A stretch of DNA of 64,000 nt from Yponomeuta sedellus (GCA_934045075.1 OW203725.1:1392775-1456774); one strand, 5' to 3'. Positions 8,938 through 61,318 are shown, counted from the first letter of the stretch. Notes: a model not told the origin generated them from the sequence alone. Program-made: numbers and translations.

Positions 8938-11900
8938 GTTAGTTCAACTGTCTCCTAACCTTGTAGCGTCCTGTTCGTCTATCATATCATACCTGTTCTT
9001 TGTATAACTTAGCCCCGATTCTAGTATTCTACTAATATTTGACAAGGCATGTCGAGTTACACTTACCATTGCCATTGCATCCATTGTATGTAATCAAATT
9101 ATTATTTTGAGCAGGAGTGGATCACCAGCTTCCAGAGGTAGTAGGCACAGGAATGATGAAGCGAAAGAAGCTTCTGGAGATGAAGAAGTAGAGGTAAGTG
9201 ACATCTCTGCATGAGTTTGGACACTGTCTAGTTAGTCATTCCCGCAGTACTTTGATACTAGTTGTACCTTCTGTACCTAAAGTTCCCTATGTTCCTTATT
9301 AAGTTTTCATATACATACTTTCTCTTAAATCGTTTTATCAGTGTCTTCTTCAAAATTGACTTGTGAAAAACCAAAAAACCCTCTGAGAGAAGACCTGTGT
9401 CCTGCAGTGGCTCATTTTAGGGCTCTTATTCCTTGTTACTCTAACTCTCTATTATGATTTCAGGATGAACAGGAGCCGGAAGGCGAAGACCTGGATCAGG
9501 TGGACTCTGAGGAGTATGATGAAGACGAGGAGGAGGAAAGGCTCCGAACCAAGCGCAAGAAGGACAGCCGCTATGGAGGCTTCATTATTGATGAGGCTGA
9601 GGTAAGTTCTTCTTTTTCTACATATCCATTGAAGGCACTTTTTCAGATGCCGTGGTCTCGAAAGACTCATTCGAGACCACGGCACCTGAAAAAGTGCCGA
9701 AACGTCGGAAAAATGTATTAACCAGCATAAATCCATATAAAAACAGTTTTAATTAGACTTTCAAATACTATTATATTTAATGAAATAGTTTTAGATATTT
9801 AACTAGTACATAAATTAGGTTACCACCAACACATTGCAATGCCATACTTTAATACAAATAATATTGCTTGTAGGTGGATGATGAAGTGGACGAAGATGAA
9901 GAATGGGAGGAGGGAGCTCAGGAGATGGGTATAGTGGGGAACGAGATTGATGAGCATGGGCCCACTGCTCGCGAGATCGAGGGGCGCCGCCGCGGGACCA
10001 GCCTCTGGGACTCTCAGAAGGAGGAGGAAATTGAGGAGTACCTCCGAAACAAGTATGCCGACGAGTCTGCTGCTCTGCGGCACTTTGGTGAAGGTGGTGA
10101 AGAGATGTCCGATGAAATCACTCAGCAGACCTTGCTGCCGGGTATCAAAGACCCTAATCTCTGGATGGTGAAGTGCAGAATAGGGGAGGAAAAGGCCACT
10201 GTACTTTTACTCATGAGAAAGTTTATCGCCTATCAGTTTTCTGATGAACCCTTCCAGATCAAGTCTGTTGTAGCCCCTGAAGGAGTCAAAGGCTACATTT
10301 ATATTGAGGCCTACAAACAGACACACGTTAAAGCGCTAATTAACAATGTAGGGACATTGAGAATTGGCATTTGGAAACAAGAAATGGTTCCTATAAAGGA
10401 AATGACAGATGTGCTGCGAGTTGTTAAAGAGCAGTCTGGTTTGAAGCCCAAACAATGGGTTAGATTGAAAAGAGGTCTGTACAAAGATGATATAGCTCAG
10501 GTTGACTATGTAGACTTGGCACAAAACCAAGTGCATCTCAAATTACTTCCAAGAATTGACTATACAAGACTCAGAGGAGCCCTTAGAACCGGTCAGAGTG
10601 AAAGCGAAGCAGCTAAGAGAAAAAAGAAAAGGCGTCCAGCAGCGAAACCCTTCGACCCGGAAGCTATTCGTGCTATTGGCGGAGAAGTCACATCTGATGG
10701 TGACTTCTTAATCTTTGAAGGCAATAGATACTCGCGCAAAGGTTTTCTGTACAAAAATTTTACCATGTCCGCTATTTTAGCTGAAGGTGTGAAACCAACT
10801 CTGACTGAATTAGAAAGATTTGAAGAACAACCTGAGGGTATTGACATAGAACTGGCCGCGCCAGCCAAAGACGATCCGACCAGTCTACATTCATTCTCAA
10901 TGGGTGACAATGTCGAAGTATCCTCTGGAGACTTGGCCAACTTACAAGCTAGAATTATTGCAATTGACGGGTCTATGATCACCGTTATGCCGAAACACGA
11001 CGCTCTGAAAGACCCTCTGGTGTTCAAACCTAATGAATTGAGGAAGTATTTCAAACAAGGCGATCATGTGAAAGTTTTAGCTGGTCGTTACGAAGGCGAT
11101 ACAGGTCTCATAGTCAGAGTAGAGCCTCATAGAGTGGTATTGGTCTCTGATTTGACCATGCATGAATTGGAGGTCCTCCCAAGGGACTTGCAACTTTGCT
11201 CGGACATGGCGACCGGTGTAGACTCACTCGGACAGTTCCAATGGGGCGACATGGTACAGTTGGACCCTCAAACCGTCGGTGTTATAGTTAGACTTGAAAA
11301 GGAGAACTTCCACGTCCTAGGCATGCAAGGAAAAGTAATAGAGTGCAAGCCCCAAGCCTTACAGAAGCGCAGAGAAAACAGATTCACAATGGCACTAGAT
11401 TCTGAGCACAATACAATTCAAAAGAAGGACATCGTCAAAGTCATCGACGGTCCTCACGCGGGGCGAAACGGAGAAATCAAACATTTATACCGAAACTTCG
11501 CTTTCTTACAATCTCGCATGTATCTCGACAACGGAGGCATATTCGTCTGCAAAACTCGACATCTACAGTTGGCCGGCGGCAACAAGAACGTTTCGACAAA
11601 CAATAACCTCTCCCTGGGCTTCATGTCGCCGCGGATTCAGTCGCCGATGCATCCGTCGGGCCGCGGGGGCATGTCGCCGCGCGGCCGCGGCGGGCGGGGC
11701 GCGGGCCGCGGCGGCGGGGTCACCAGGGACCGCGAGCTCATCGGGAACACGATCAAAATCACCGGCGGCCCCTACAAGGGCAACGTGGGCATCGTCAAGG
11801 ACGCCACGGGCTCCACGGCGCGCGTGGAGCTGCACTCAACTTGCCAGACCATCTCGGTCGACCGCAGCCACATAGCCGGAGTCGGGGGACCAACCAAGGA

Positions 11901-12738
11901 CGGCTCGTCCTCGTTCTACAGCAGAACGCCCGGGCGCACGCCCACCCTGGGCGCGCAGACCCCGACGTACCGCGACACCGGCATCAAGACGCCGATGCAC
12001 GGCTCGCAGACGCCCATCTACGACATCGGCAACCGCACGCCGCACTACGGCTCGGCGACCCCGTCGCACGACGGCAGCCGCACGCCCGCGCACGGCGCCT
12101 GGGACCCCAACGCGGCCAACACGCCGGCGCGCTCCAACGACTTCGAGTACAACCTGGACGAGGGCTCGCCCAGCCCGGGCTACGACCCGAGCACGCCGGG
12201 CCCGTACGGGCAGACGGGCGGGCCGTTCACGCCGCAGACGCCGGGCACCATGTACGGGTCGGACCACACGTACAGCCCGTACCAGCCGAGCCCGAGCCCG
12301 ACGGGCTACCCGTCCGGGTACACGGGCACGCCGAGCCCGGCGGGCTACTCGCCGCGCTCGCCCTACAACCCGGCGACGCCGGGCGGCGGCGGCGACCCGG
12401 CGCCGGCGGCCGACTGGCACACCACGGAGGTGGAGGTGCGCGTCCGCGCCTCGCACGAGGACGATTCGCTGGCGGGCCAGACCGGCGCCGTGCGCAGCGT
12501 GTCCGGCAGCTCGTGCGCCGTGTACCTGCCGCTCGAGGACCGCGTCGTGAACGTGCCGGCCGAGCTGCTGGAGCCCGTGGTGCCGCAGCGGAACGACAAG
12601 GTCAAGGTGATCGCGGGCGAGGACCGCGAGGCCGTCGGCCAGCTCATCTCCATCGAGAACCAGGAGGGCGTGGTCAAGTTCGGCACCGACGACATCAAGA
12701 TCATGCAGCTGCGCCACCTCTGCAAGATGTCCGCGTGA
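8711..12738 (+). CDS. Spt5: Transcription elongation factor SPT5 (DSIF large subunit), complete
   Basis: Four exons (8711-8937, 9115-9193, 9464-9601, 9874-12738) join in frame to 1102 residues, close to the usual length of animal Spt5. With Spt4 this protein forms DSIF, which binds RNA polymerase II in the nucleus and controls pausing and elongation. Visible in order: a Ser/Arg-rich then strongly acidic N-terminus (about 1-200); the NGN domain that contacts Spt4 and polymerase (about 242-335, starting [11 protein letters not shown]); several KOW domains (for example [20 protein letters not shown] and [19 protein letters not shown]); a C-terminal repeat region rich in TP and YGS motifs (about 825-895, including [11 protein letters not shown]), the kind of substrate P-TEFb/CDK9 phosphorylates; and a last KOW near the end. 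The start is the ATG at 8711, followed by [11 protein letters not shown]. All introns have GT-AG ends. Family assignment is secure; single exon edges are inferred from splice sites and phase. Confidence 0.97.
9115..9193 (+). CDS. Spt5: Spt5 coding exon 2
   Basis: A 79-nt exon after a TTGAGCAG acceptor and before a GTAAGT donor. Its first base completes an Arg codon. It reads [20 protein letters not shown] followed by an acidic stretch. Confidence 0.9.
9464..9601 (+). CDS. Spt5: Spt5 coding exon 3
   Basis: A 138-nt phase-0 exon coding for the acidic segment followed by a basic [19 protein letters not shown] motif. The intron after it begins with a near-perfect 29-bp-arm hairpin only about 30 nt past the donor. 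Confidence 0.92.
9634..9698 (+). repeat. Intronic hairpin, 29-bp arms, in Spt5 intron 3
   Basis: Arms ggcactttttcag...tcgaa (9634-9662) and 9670-9698 pair with one mismatch. Followed by 'gccgaaacgtcgg', a motif shared with repeats at 49915-49990. Confidence 0.88.
9874..12738 (+). CDS. Spt5: Spt5 coding exon 4 (NGN, KOWs, CTR, stop)
   Basis: A single 2865-nt terminal exon carries everything from the second acidic block to the TGA at 12736-12738. Such a long unbroken exon suggests past intron loss. Base composition changes sharply inside it: up to about 11600 it is ordinary, then it becomes very GC-rich with third positions almost all G or C, while the protein stays colinear with Spt5. Confidence 0.96.
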   Translation: MDDEVDEDEEWEEGAQEMGIVGNEIDEHGPTAREIEGRRRGTSLWDSQKEEEIEEYLRNKYADESAALRHFGEGGEEMSDEITQQTLLPGIKDPNLWMVKCRIGEEKATVLLLMRKFIAYQFSDEPFQIKSVVAPEGVKGYIYIEAYKQTHVKALINNVGTLRIGIWKQEMVPIKEMTDVLRVVKEQSGLKPKQWVRLKRGLYKDDIAQVDYVDLAQNQVHLKLLPRIDYTRLRGALRTGQSESEAAKRKKKRRPAAKPFDPEAIRAIGGEVTSDGDFLIFEGNRYSRKGFLYKNFTMSAILAEGVKPTLTELERFEEQPEGIDIELAAPAKDDPTSLHSFSMGDNVEVSSGDLANLQARIIAIDGSMITVMPKHDALKDPLVFKPNELRKYFKQGDHVKVLAGRYEGDTGLIVRVEPHRVVLVSDLTMHELEVLPRDLQLCSDMATGVDSLGQFQWGDMVQLDPQTVGVIVRLEKENFHVLGMQGKVIECKPQALQKRRENRFTMALDSEHNTIQKKDIVKVIDGPHAGRNGEIKHLYRNFAFLQSRMYLDNGGIFVCKTRHLQLAGGNKNVSTNNNLSLGFMSPRIQSPMHPSGRGGMSPRGRGGRGAGRGGGVTRDRELIGNTIKITGGPYKGNVGIVKDATGSTARVELHSTCQTISVDRSHIAGVGGPTKDGSSSFYSRTPGRTPTLGAQTPTYRDTGIKTPMHGSQTPIYDIGNRTPHYGSATPSHDGSRTPAHGAWDPNAANTPARSNDFEYNLDEGSPSPGYDPSTPGPYGQTGGPFTPQTPGTMYGSDHTYSPYQPSPSPTGYPSGYTGTPSPAGYSPRSPYNPATPGGGGDPAPAADWHTTEVEVRVRASHEDDSLAGQTGAVRSVSGSSCAVYLPLEDRVVNVPAELLEPVVPQRNDKVKVIAGEDREAVGQLISIENQEGVVKFGTDDIKIMQLRHLCKMSA

Positions 12739-12921
12739 ACGTGGCCGTCAGTAATCCGAATACCTCGTGACTGTGGATCAGTTTTAGTCTAGTTTTCGTA
12801 TTTATCGTGTTCGGGACACCGTTGCGTGAGTAAGGACTAGGTGTACGAGTAAGAATTGGTTTGCAGAGATAATAGTAAAGTTTATCTGCTCTGTTGCCGA
12901 ATATTTAATATGACAAATAAA
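12739..12921 (+). terminator. Spt5: Spt5 3' UTR with AATAAA polyadenylation signal
   Basis: AATAAA lies at 12916-12921, about 180 nt after the stop, in sequence that has returned to AT-rich. The cleavage site is not visible directly. Confidence 0.6.
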
Positions 12922-14632
12922 TTTGAAATATTCTTAATTAGTTTTAATTCCAGCCTAAAATAAAAAATAAAAACGTATGATTTTATTAACATTTATTGAA
13001 TAAATAATACAAAATCGGTTTTCAGTTATAATTTTAAGAATTTTTCTTTCTAGAACACAAAATTAAAATGCAGTCACATTAACTGAGCAAAAATCTACCT
13101 TCTAATATTTTATTTATTACAATAGTATATTATTATTTTAAATTGAATAACATCGAAAAATATGCTGTCACCTGTCACAGTAAGACAACACTGTTGTAAG
13201 TATTTAACACTAATTAAATACACCAATGGAATTTCACATTTACAGTAAGATACGAAAGGTACCACTAATAACGCACGTAGCATTACAATCCCTTGGAATA
13301 TGTTGAACTGTTAAATAAATAAAACCTAATAAAAGCAAAGTATCTCGTGTAAATGCTCAGCAAAATGTGCTTGAAGTAAATCAAAATGCTCTGTATTACA
13401 CAAACATGATAGCAATAAAACTAAGCAACAACTAATCGCCTCACTCTAATCACGTTGACATACGTATCATTATACAATGTCAAATGTAACAGTCGGTCTA
13501 AATTGCATCACACAAACCGTATGTATAAATTATGCGTTCGCAATCACTGTCCGCACAATGACAAACTAAACATTACCCATCTATTATTGCATGATATAAT
13601 TATTATGTATAAAATAATCTTTTATTTTTCAAATTATAAAGTAGTGGCATAAACCCAACCCCCTAAGTACTAAAAAGTTAACTTAAGCTACATCAAATTT
13701 AGTTTTTATCTTCCCTGTGAAACAATTAAGTAAAATAGGAAACAAGATATTTACAGCGACGAATGAGCTGTACTAGTTTCACAGAAAAGATAACACTTGC
13801 ATTACATTTAAGAAATGACTATACATTCGAGACCTATAGGCCAGTATCTATCTACACTCCATTGTTTCCCGATGCAAATCATACTATTGATAGCAATTAT
13901 ATTCAGGGTTCGTTTCTACATCCTGGAGGTTTTGGTCTTAACAGATTTAAAAAAGGAGTTTATCAGTTTGACCCCTGTGTATGTTACAATAATTTTTGAA
14001 GTAGGTACCTGCATATATATCATAAATATCCGATATTTTCATATTCATAACAAATATCGGAAATTTTCGAACCCTGAATACTTTAATAATTAGGTGAATA
14101 CATAACAGCTGCCACACATTCACATTTAAGTAATGAAATCAGATCTCTGCTTTTGTGAACTTTTCGTTTTCAGGATTAACGCAAAGATGTGACACTGTAT
14201 GCTTCAGGTTACATAGTATAAACTAGAGAATCCCTCGCTCATTCATACGCTAATAATATGAATTTTAATATTAAAACAGACAAATATTTACATGATTATT
14301 AAATTTTATTAAACACCGAATTTATTTGAAGAATACCTTTTTTATTGAAGGTCCATTGGGTTTGCTAGCGCTACCAATGAAAAATTGGGTTTCAAATATC
14401 AGAACCTAAACTCAATTGTATCCAGGAAGGGTAGACAGAGACCAGGATTCGCTACTTGATGAGCGTTACAAAACGAACGTTTTTGGCAAAAATGCTGCCT
14501 AGTCCTAGGTCCTTGGCGTAGATTCTATGTCCTGGATAGCATTACAACCATTATAATTATAACAGAGATTTTGAAAAGTATTATAACAGAGATTTTGAAA
14601 AGTACTTTTTCTAAAAACGTGATAATCTATCT
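12922..14632. other. Convergent Spt5/Acsl 3' spacer
   Basis: AT-rich DNA without a recognisable gene. Short frames here have no family resemblance. A small hairpin (ccgatattt/aaatatcgg) lies near 14028-14062, and a 23-bp direct repeat (ataacagagattttgaaaag) near 14560-14605. Confidence 0.5.
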
Positions 14633-14818
14633 ATAATATAAAAATGAATCGCTGAATGTGTTGGTAAGCGCAAATCTCGAGAGCAGCTGAACCGATTTCG
14701 CTAATTCTTTTTTACAACATTCCTTGAAGTACGAGCAGGATTCTTACGGAGGGAAAAATAAAAAATTAAGAATCGACTGTTAGGCGGTACGAAGTTCGCT
14801 GGGTCAGCTAGTAGTAGA
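14633..14818 (+). mobile_element. Helitron-like non-autonomous element, copy 1
   Basis: Close relative of 18753-18938 (shared aatgtgttggtaagcgcaaa). Ends gctgggtcagctagta; a ctagt-type end fits lepidopteran Helitrons. No Rep/helicase present. Confidence 0.6.
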
Positions 14819-15721
14819 TAAATATGGTTTATTTTCATCGATGGCGCTAGTGATTGGTGTGGACCTCGTACTTTATATGTTTCATAAACAGCGGATATCT
14901 AGATAGCTAGATACATTAGACGATTTTTTTTGTATGATAAAAATCTAATATTATATTGATTGGGTTTGAAAGTTTGGTTTCACTGGTTTTAAAATGGATA
15001 ACAATTTCATTACATTTCTAACTGTGATGTGCTCAATATACAATATATCTAAAAATCTTTCCGGCCTAATCTCAGTGTTCTAAGTCTAACCAAGAGGGTT
15101 GAGTAACAATGTTCTTATGAAAATAATTTACAAAGATTAAATTTACATTCTATTCTGTTCTATTTACTTATTTAGGTACCTGTCTTGGCCATTCACGTGG
15201 CATGCATGTAAATAGACCTTAGGTATAGTCAGCTATATGTCAGAGCCTTAATAGAAATTACCGATATAAATTAATTGAAACTAAAGGTAGGCAATTTACA
15301 TTAAGCTAACTACACTCTCCACAATATAATCTAAAATATCCACAATATTCAGTTTCCAAGAACTGTTACAATAATATCATAGAATCTATTCTGAGAAGAA
15401 AATAAGGAAGATTTCTCATTCCACATACGAACCAAAAAAAAAAGAACGAATCGAAGTATAACAAAAGCAAACGAAAATGCCGAAGACGAAAGCAGAACAC
15501 TGTAACGCACCTCACGGAGGTTGTATCTACTAAGTAGGTAAATTTGATTATCGTAAAATTATGTACAGAGACATCGCACGCTGGCTGGCTGGAAACATTT
15601 TCACGTCGATCTAAAAAAAAAAACCGCGCGGGTTGACATTTCAGAGCGCGCCACAGACGAGCCGTTTCTTTCAGCGGACGGCCGGTCCCGCGTCGCGGCC
15701 CGCCCGGCGGCGCGGCGCGTC

Positions 15722-55595
<39,874 letters not shown>

Positions 55596-55919
55596 TTCTG
55601 TGCGCTTCGACCTGGGAAAAGAGACAGAAAACACGGTTAGACACACAGAATTCGTTTTCTCGAAATGACCAATCCTAACTGTACCGCGGGAGTCATTGGA
55701 CCGAGACCGAAATAAACAACAGTTGCTTTAGATGCGGTTGGATTAGGCGGCGCGGCGCTGGCAATCCTCAGTTTTACAAATTTTACCCGACGCGGGAGGA
55801 AAGGAAGTTTATGTAGATATACTTATGTTAATTTTTTAATGCACGTAGGACATACGGATATCGTGACAAGATGTTTCAAATGAAAAGTGCGAGTGTTAAT
55901 GAACTTAAAGGGCCGGTTT

Positions 55920-56386
55920 CTGAATTGAGGATTTCACTAATTAAATACTTAAGTACAGTGCTACACAAGAAATAAGTCTCGCGGATGTACCTGCGCAGAT
56001 GACCAAATTTTGGATGTGCGGCAAGTTGATCGACCAATCAGATAGTTTCATTTTATGCCAGGCCGCGCGCCTTTGTTGCTATTGGTTGATCAACATCATC
56101 GATGCAGGTCACTATTAGTCTGGCAATATTAGCGAAATAGGTAGCGCTACTGCGGCAATCAATTCTGCACCTTAACCGTATCGGTTAAAGATCATGTTGA
56201 ATGTACTTATAGCTTAGGGTACGTTCGTAACACTTCTTCCTAGTCTGCGCGAACGTAGATTCCCGAAGGGACTTTTATGATGTGTGTAGTACATACTGTA
56301 ACATTATGTTACGCTCTTTTCTGGGAAATTCGAAGAGACAGTTATTGTTAACTACTCAGCGATAGTCTCAATTCAGAAACTGGCCC
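55920..56386. mobile_element. MITE C copy 1, hosting MITE A
   Basis: Ends gggccggtttctgaattgag and inverted gggccagtttctgaattgag. MITE A copy 2 (55954-56300) is nested inside at a TA. Confidence 0.8.
55954..56300. mobile_element. MITE A, copy 2
   Basis: 347 bp, same orientation as copy 1, ends tacagtgctacacaag and actgta. Confidence 0.85.
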
Positions 56387-56493
56387 AAAGCCTCCAAAAA
56401 TGTAAAATGAAAGAACATAAAACCCAAAGACAAAACTATGGTGGTGAGACCACTGCATTGAGGGTTTTGTTGAAGTCTAAAATTCCACTCTAA

Positions 56494-56622
56494 CCCCCGG
56501 TTTCTGATACACTAACAAGCCGTTAATCTAACTGTCAGTTGACCGAAGTGCATACGAAAAAAATATTTGACAGCAGTTAACAGTAGATTAATACTGATTG
56601 TTAGTGTACGAGAAACTGGGGG
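56494..56622. mobile_element. Fold-back MITE E, copy 1 (TAA TSD)
   Basis: Ends cccccggtttctgatacact and inverted cccccagtttctcgtacact; flanked by TAA (56491-56493, 56623-56625). A 3-bp TWA-like duplication fits PIF/Harbinger. Confidence 0.75.
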
Positions 56623-56998
56623 TAAGTCTCACGGCACATGGGCTACGTTTAGACTGTGAGCAGTTGGGTTTTTAGTTTATTTATAACGTACTTTAGTTGG
56701 TTTATTTAGAAGATGCGCCCGTCTGATTCATGATCTTGACAAGAAAGATTGCATTGAGGTAAGACCACGCCCTGGCGAGCCCCCATACGTTAAATATAGC
56801 TGGAGTAGAGTACAGTAATTATACAGATTGAACAGAACCGTAAGCGCTGCATTTGTGCTGGAAATATCGGTCAAATATCACGCGATATTGGGTTTAGGCC
56901 AAAATTTTATATCGACAACAGTTAAACTCGCCTATGAAGTCATTTATATAACCATTACTTTTTGTATAAAATATATCTTTCTTTGTGTACAATAAATT

Positions 56999-57315
56999 AT
57001 AATTTAAAAACCTATTTAGAGGCTAAAAATTTCACCCATGCCGGGATTCGAACCCGCAACCTCTGGCTATCCGTACCAGCGCTCTACCAATTGAGCCAAT
57101 GGGCGACTCACGGCATCAGTGAAATTTCGAACCTCTTTACACTGTTCTCTGTATTACGTAAAATTGTCCTTAGCACGGGTTAGTGGGTCTAGTAAGGGTC
57201 GCTAGTAAGGGTCGCCCATTGGCCCAGTTGGAAGAGCGCTGGCACGGTGAGCCAAAGGTCGCGGGTTCGAGTCCCGGCATGGGTGGAATTTTTAGCCTCT
57301 AAACAGGTTTTTAAA
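56999..57315. mobile_element. Two opposed SINE S copies from different subfamilies
   Basis: 56999-57180 (-) has gaaattttt/gttgcggg; 57200-57315 (+) has ggaattttt/gtcgcggg. Discordant variants suggest two separate insertions, unlike the fold-back units. A further copy lies at 57565-57668 (+). Confidence 0.75.
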
Positions 57316-57742
57316 ATCAAGTAAAATTGTATGACAGTACCACAAGCATCACCTCAAGACATAATCGCTTCAATTAAGCCAAAAACACAATCATCAGGGG
57401 TAATTTAAAGCTACAGAATTGTTGTGACTGTCCACTGACTGACGTGACTGGCCAGATTCCAGTAGCAAAAACGGCAAGTACCAGAAAACAATTTCAGTCC
57501 ACGAACGATGATAAGGACATTAAACCTCCAACGCTAATGAAGGAGCAACGTTGTGCGCAGTAGAAAGAAAATTAGCTCAGTTGGAAAGAGCGCTAGCACG
57601 GGTAGCCAGATGTCGCGGGTTCGAGTCCCGGCACGGGTGGAATTTTTAGCCTCTAAATAGGTTTTTAAAGAGTGAAGGGGTTCAGAATTTATCTAGGGTT
57701 CAAGTTTGGAATGCTAAATGACTTGTAGATAGAGACAGTCAC

Positions 57743-58052
57743 GGCCAGTTTCTGAACTGAGAATTTCGCTAAGTAAATAGTTAACTGTAGTGCCGTCTCA
57801 TCGAATTTCTCAGAAAAGAGCGCTACAGAACGTTACTTAAGTATTTACTTAAGCCGCGTTTTCACGGTCTTAGTGGACTCGGACCGAGTGCGCCATCCGA
57901 GTAAACTAAAGCTTCTGATTGGCTATTTTGGTGTTCTCACGAAAAGCCGTCCAATCAGAAGCATTAGTTTACTGGGATGGGGCACTCGGTCCGAGCTTAC
58001 TAAGACCGTGAAAACCCGGCTTTAGTGAAATTCTCAATTCGAAACCGGCCCC
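57743..58052. mobile_element. MITE C copy 2, hosting MITE D
   Basis: Ends ggccagtttctgaactgaga and inverted ggccggtttcgaattgag. Interrupted by 57852-58021. Confidence 0.75.
57852..58021. mobile_element. Fold-back MITE D (TTA TSD)
   Basis: About 75-bp inverted arms starting agccgcgttttcacggtctt; TTA duplication at 57849-57851 and 58022-58024. MITE C copy 3 (62069-62206) shows the uninterrupted site. Confidence 0.8.
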
Positions 58053-58436
58053 CAGCGGATTAACCTTTACACACGATCATACATCAATCTGACCCTGCAC
58101 TTGACCCTATGTAAAAGTTGATCTGCAGCGTTGAGTTACGAATACGCGTGTGAGGTGCAAGCCGTAACGCAATTACTACAGAACTTGCACTTGTTATAGT
58201 ATTCAAGTAAATACGATCTTTCTTTTTCTCACAACAAGGGCAAGCAAGGTTTTTAAATCATTTGAACGCGTACTTTGCTACCGCAGTACGGACCCGATTG
58301 AAAGTCCGCGTTGCAACTGATCTCTCCGTTGCAACATCATGCCGACTCGGTCCCATTTTGGGTACACAATACTTCAAACTTTCTGATATTTCATTGTTTG
58401 TTTTTGTGTTATTTACATTTTTTGCCGCTACAAGGG

Positions 58437-58636
58437 NNNNNNNNNNNNNNNNNNNNNNNNNNNNNNNNNNNNNNNNNNNNNNNNNNNNNNNNNNNNNNNN
58501 NNNNNNNNNNNNNNNNNNNNNNNNNNNNNNNNNNNNNNNNNNNNNNNNNNNNNNNNNNNNNNNNNNNNNNNNNNNNNNNNNNNNNNNNNNNNNNNNNNNN
58601 NNNNNNNNNNNNNNNNNNNNNNNNNNNNNNNNNNNN
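58437..58636. other. Assembly gap, 200 N
   Basis: Exactly 200 undetermined bases, probably a fixed-size scaffold gap. Confidence 1.
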
Positions 58637-58744
58637 GTTGTTAGTGCATGTGCATTGTGCAGGTACAGGAAAGGGCGAAGTTCAGTAACGCGATCCTCTC
58701 ATTGTTAGAGCTCGCTGCGTCATTAATGTGATCAAAGCCGTTTG

Positions 58745-59440
58745 CTAGTTAGTTAGACCTGAGATTTCCGCACTTAGCCTCATAGTTAGGCCTATAGCAT
58801 ATTGTACGGTCGCGGTCTAACAATGTTTATCATTTTCAAATTAGATTCTTTAGCACTCTGGTTGCAGTAAAGTCTAAAATGCTATATCTAGGTACCTACG
58901 TATTACTTTTTAATAGTTGTAGCATCGATTCTAACAATAGAGTATTCATGACGTTTTGATTATGAAACTCTTTTCTTTATTTAAAAGTTGACATAATTGA
59001 TTTTTTTACAATGACATTTATCAAAAATACTAGGATTGAAATAATAGAAATTGATTGTAAAACCATGGCAACCTCGCTTGGGTGCGTCTCTATTGCTTCT
59101 TCTATGCTCTATGCCTAATCTATGCTCTATGCCTAATCAAATCACATAATATCATCGACCATGTGGCATAGATTTGTGCATGCAATACCAACCTTAAGGT
59201 GGTTAACATTTTCAGACCGCGAGTGTACGTAGCAAGCGCTGAGGTACGCTAACACCTCAGTCACTAGAGTTTCCTTACGATGTTTTCCTTCACCGTCAGC
59301 GAGTAGTATTGCTACTATAATTTCATAAATGTATATAACTTAGAAAACAAAGTCATTGGTACATGCCGGGGTTCGAACCACGACCTCCCGATTGAGAAGT
59401 CGGCGTTCTACACCGCTCCGCTACCACCGCTCTAAGCCGC
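58745..59440. repeat. SINE family 3 pieces
   Basis: 'gagatttccgcacttagcct', 'acgatgttttccttcaccgt' and a box B-like ggggttcgaacc; related to 4985-5500. Confidence 0.55.
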
Positions 59441-59874
59441 TTGCTATCCAAGGACTCCGTAAGTTAATACCATCAGGCCTTTCAAGACTACGTTACAGAC
59501 AAGTTTCGATTAAATATTCATGTTTAAGTGTGGTAGGTAAATAGGATAAAAAATCAGCAAATCCAACACACTGTATGATGTCAGTTCAATACAAAATACG
59601 AAGCGTAGAATAGATATAGTTATAATGACACTCATGATCAAGTTAAATGAATGAAACAGGAGGCCACCAGAGCTTCACCTACCTTAGGAAATCAGAACGT
59701 TACGTGATACTGATCAAGGTCTAGGCCGTTTAGGCCAGGAATACTTGCAGCGAACTACAGACTGTTAGTTTCTCCACCAACCCGGACTTGGCCCCCGTGG
59801 TGGAGTATGGCCTAACCTTCCTGCGATGCAGGAAGAGACCCGTGCCCCAGCAGTGGGGACATACAAGGGTTGAT

Positions 59875-60093
59875 AACAGTTTGTTAGCTTTTAGAATATC
59901 CCTCGGGCTCTACTGTAGGCTTTGGTTTTCGCCGAAAGCACACGACTGTAATACTGCTTCCTGCTCTGTATAAAACTTTTCTTCACTATTTTGAAAAGTT
60001 ACGTGTTTCTATTAGTTCCGATGTTTCTATTAGGTACAGGAATATATCCGATCGTAGCAGAGGTACCTATATTCTAAAAGCTAACAGACTGTA
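59875..60093. mobile_element. MITE B, copy 3
   Basis: Ends acagtttgttagcttttaga and inverted tacagtctgttagcttttag. A repeat P copy abuts its left end. Confidence 0.82.
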
Positions 60094-60736
60094 GAAATAT
60101 GCTCAATATTGTATTAAGGGTAGCTTTTACGAAATCAGATTTAAGATATATTTGAAGAAAACAACTTTGTTTAAAAATAACAAATTCGACTATGGTAGGA
60201 ATGTACAATTTAGTTAACGTTTCGACCGGAACAGAAAATAGAAAACGCACTTTATTACTAAAAATGCCTTCTAATATGAACTTTCTAAATTTCTGTGTAA
60301 AATAAATGATATTCTATTCTAATATCTACTATAATAATACTATGATGACACAATTGATGGGCTAGCCCCTGCAATTTAGGACTCTATCGACACGATTACA
60401 CAACAAACGTGTATCCCAGATCAGAAAATTAAATTACCAAATAGAAACTAGGTATAACACTGTCAATTAAAAAAGACACTGGACAACTATCGCTATAGCA
60501 TTACCTTCTAATATGATGTGAGAGAGAGGCAAATAGTTATTAGTCCCTTTCTTTGATTGACTGAGATATATAGGTACAGAAAGTATATTACTAACCAATG
60601 TTAAAATAAAACAATGATTATTAAATGTTATAATGATAATAATTAAAATAAATTATTTAATAATTTTCTCTGAAACCAAGACCTTCATTCAGGCCTAAGC
60701 CGTATTAACAGTTTTGATTCAACGTGTACATTTATC

Positions 60737-61317
60737 ACACTAACATTATAAAGGCGAAAATTTGTGACTGTGTATGCTTGTCTAATTATACTATTTTTAT
60801 TTTTAATGCACTAACCCGTGCTAAGGAACAAATTTAAAAACCTATTTAGAGGCTAAAAATTTCACCCATGCCGGGATTCGAAACCGCAACCTCTGGCTAT
60901 CCGTGCCAGCGCTCTACCAATTGAGCCAATGGGCGAATCACGTCCAAAGTATACAAAGTCTAATACATACTAATTAATATTAGTTTTACATAGGTTAAAT
61001 ACCAACAGAGTTGTTTTATGGTAAATACAAATAAATAAAAATAAACAAAAGCGCTCTACCAATTGAGCTCAATTGGTAGAGCGCTGGCACGGATAGCCAG
61101 AGGTTGCGGGTTCGAATCCCGGCATGGGTGAAATTTTTAGCCTCTAAATAGGTTTTTAAGTGCTTGTCTAATTTTAACTAATCTTAAGAAAATTTGGCTA
61201 AAGTTAGCTGACACCCTGGATTATCTATCACATAGGCTGGCTACTTTTTACTGCAGGAAATCTTGTTCCCATGGGAGAATTGATAAACCGCGGGTAACAC
61301 CGCGGGGCACAGCTAGT
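60737..61317 (+). mobile_element. Helitron-like element 2 with nested SINE
   Basis: Starts ctaacattataaaggcgaaa, ends cgggtaacaccgcggggcac then agctagt. Split by a SINE S composite. Confidence 0.65.
60788..61160 (-). mobile_element. tRNA-like SINE S composite, 13-bp TSD
   Basis: TSD tgcttgtctaatt at 60775-60787 and 61161-61173. Two opposed copies of one subfamily around unrelated filler; 61051-61086 is a perfect 36-bp palindrome of the box A region. Confidence 0.9.
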
Positions 61318-61318
61318 C

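Noticed and set aside
11836..12770. Long open frames on the minus strand (293 codons) and in another plus frame (309 codons)
   Set aside because: They lie wholly inside the GC-rich, stop-poor end of the Spt5 exon and have Arg/Ala-rich low-complexity content typical of shadow frames.
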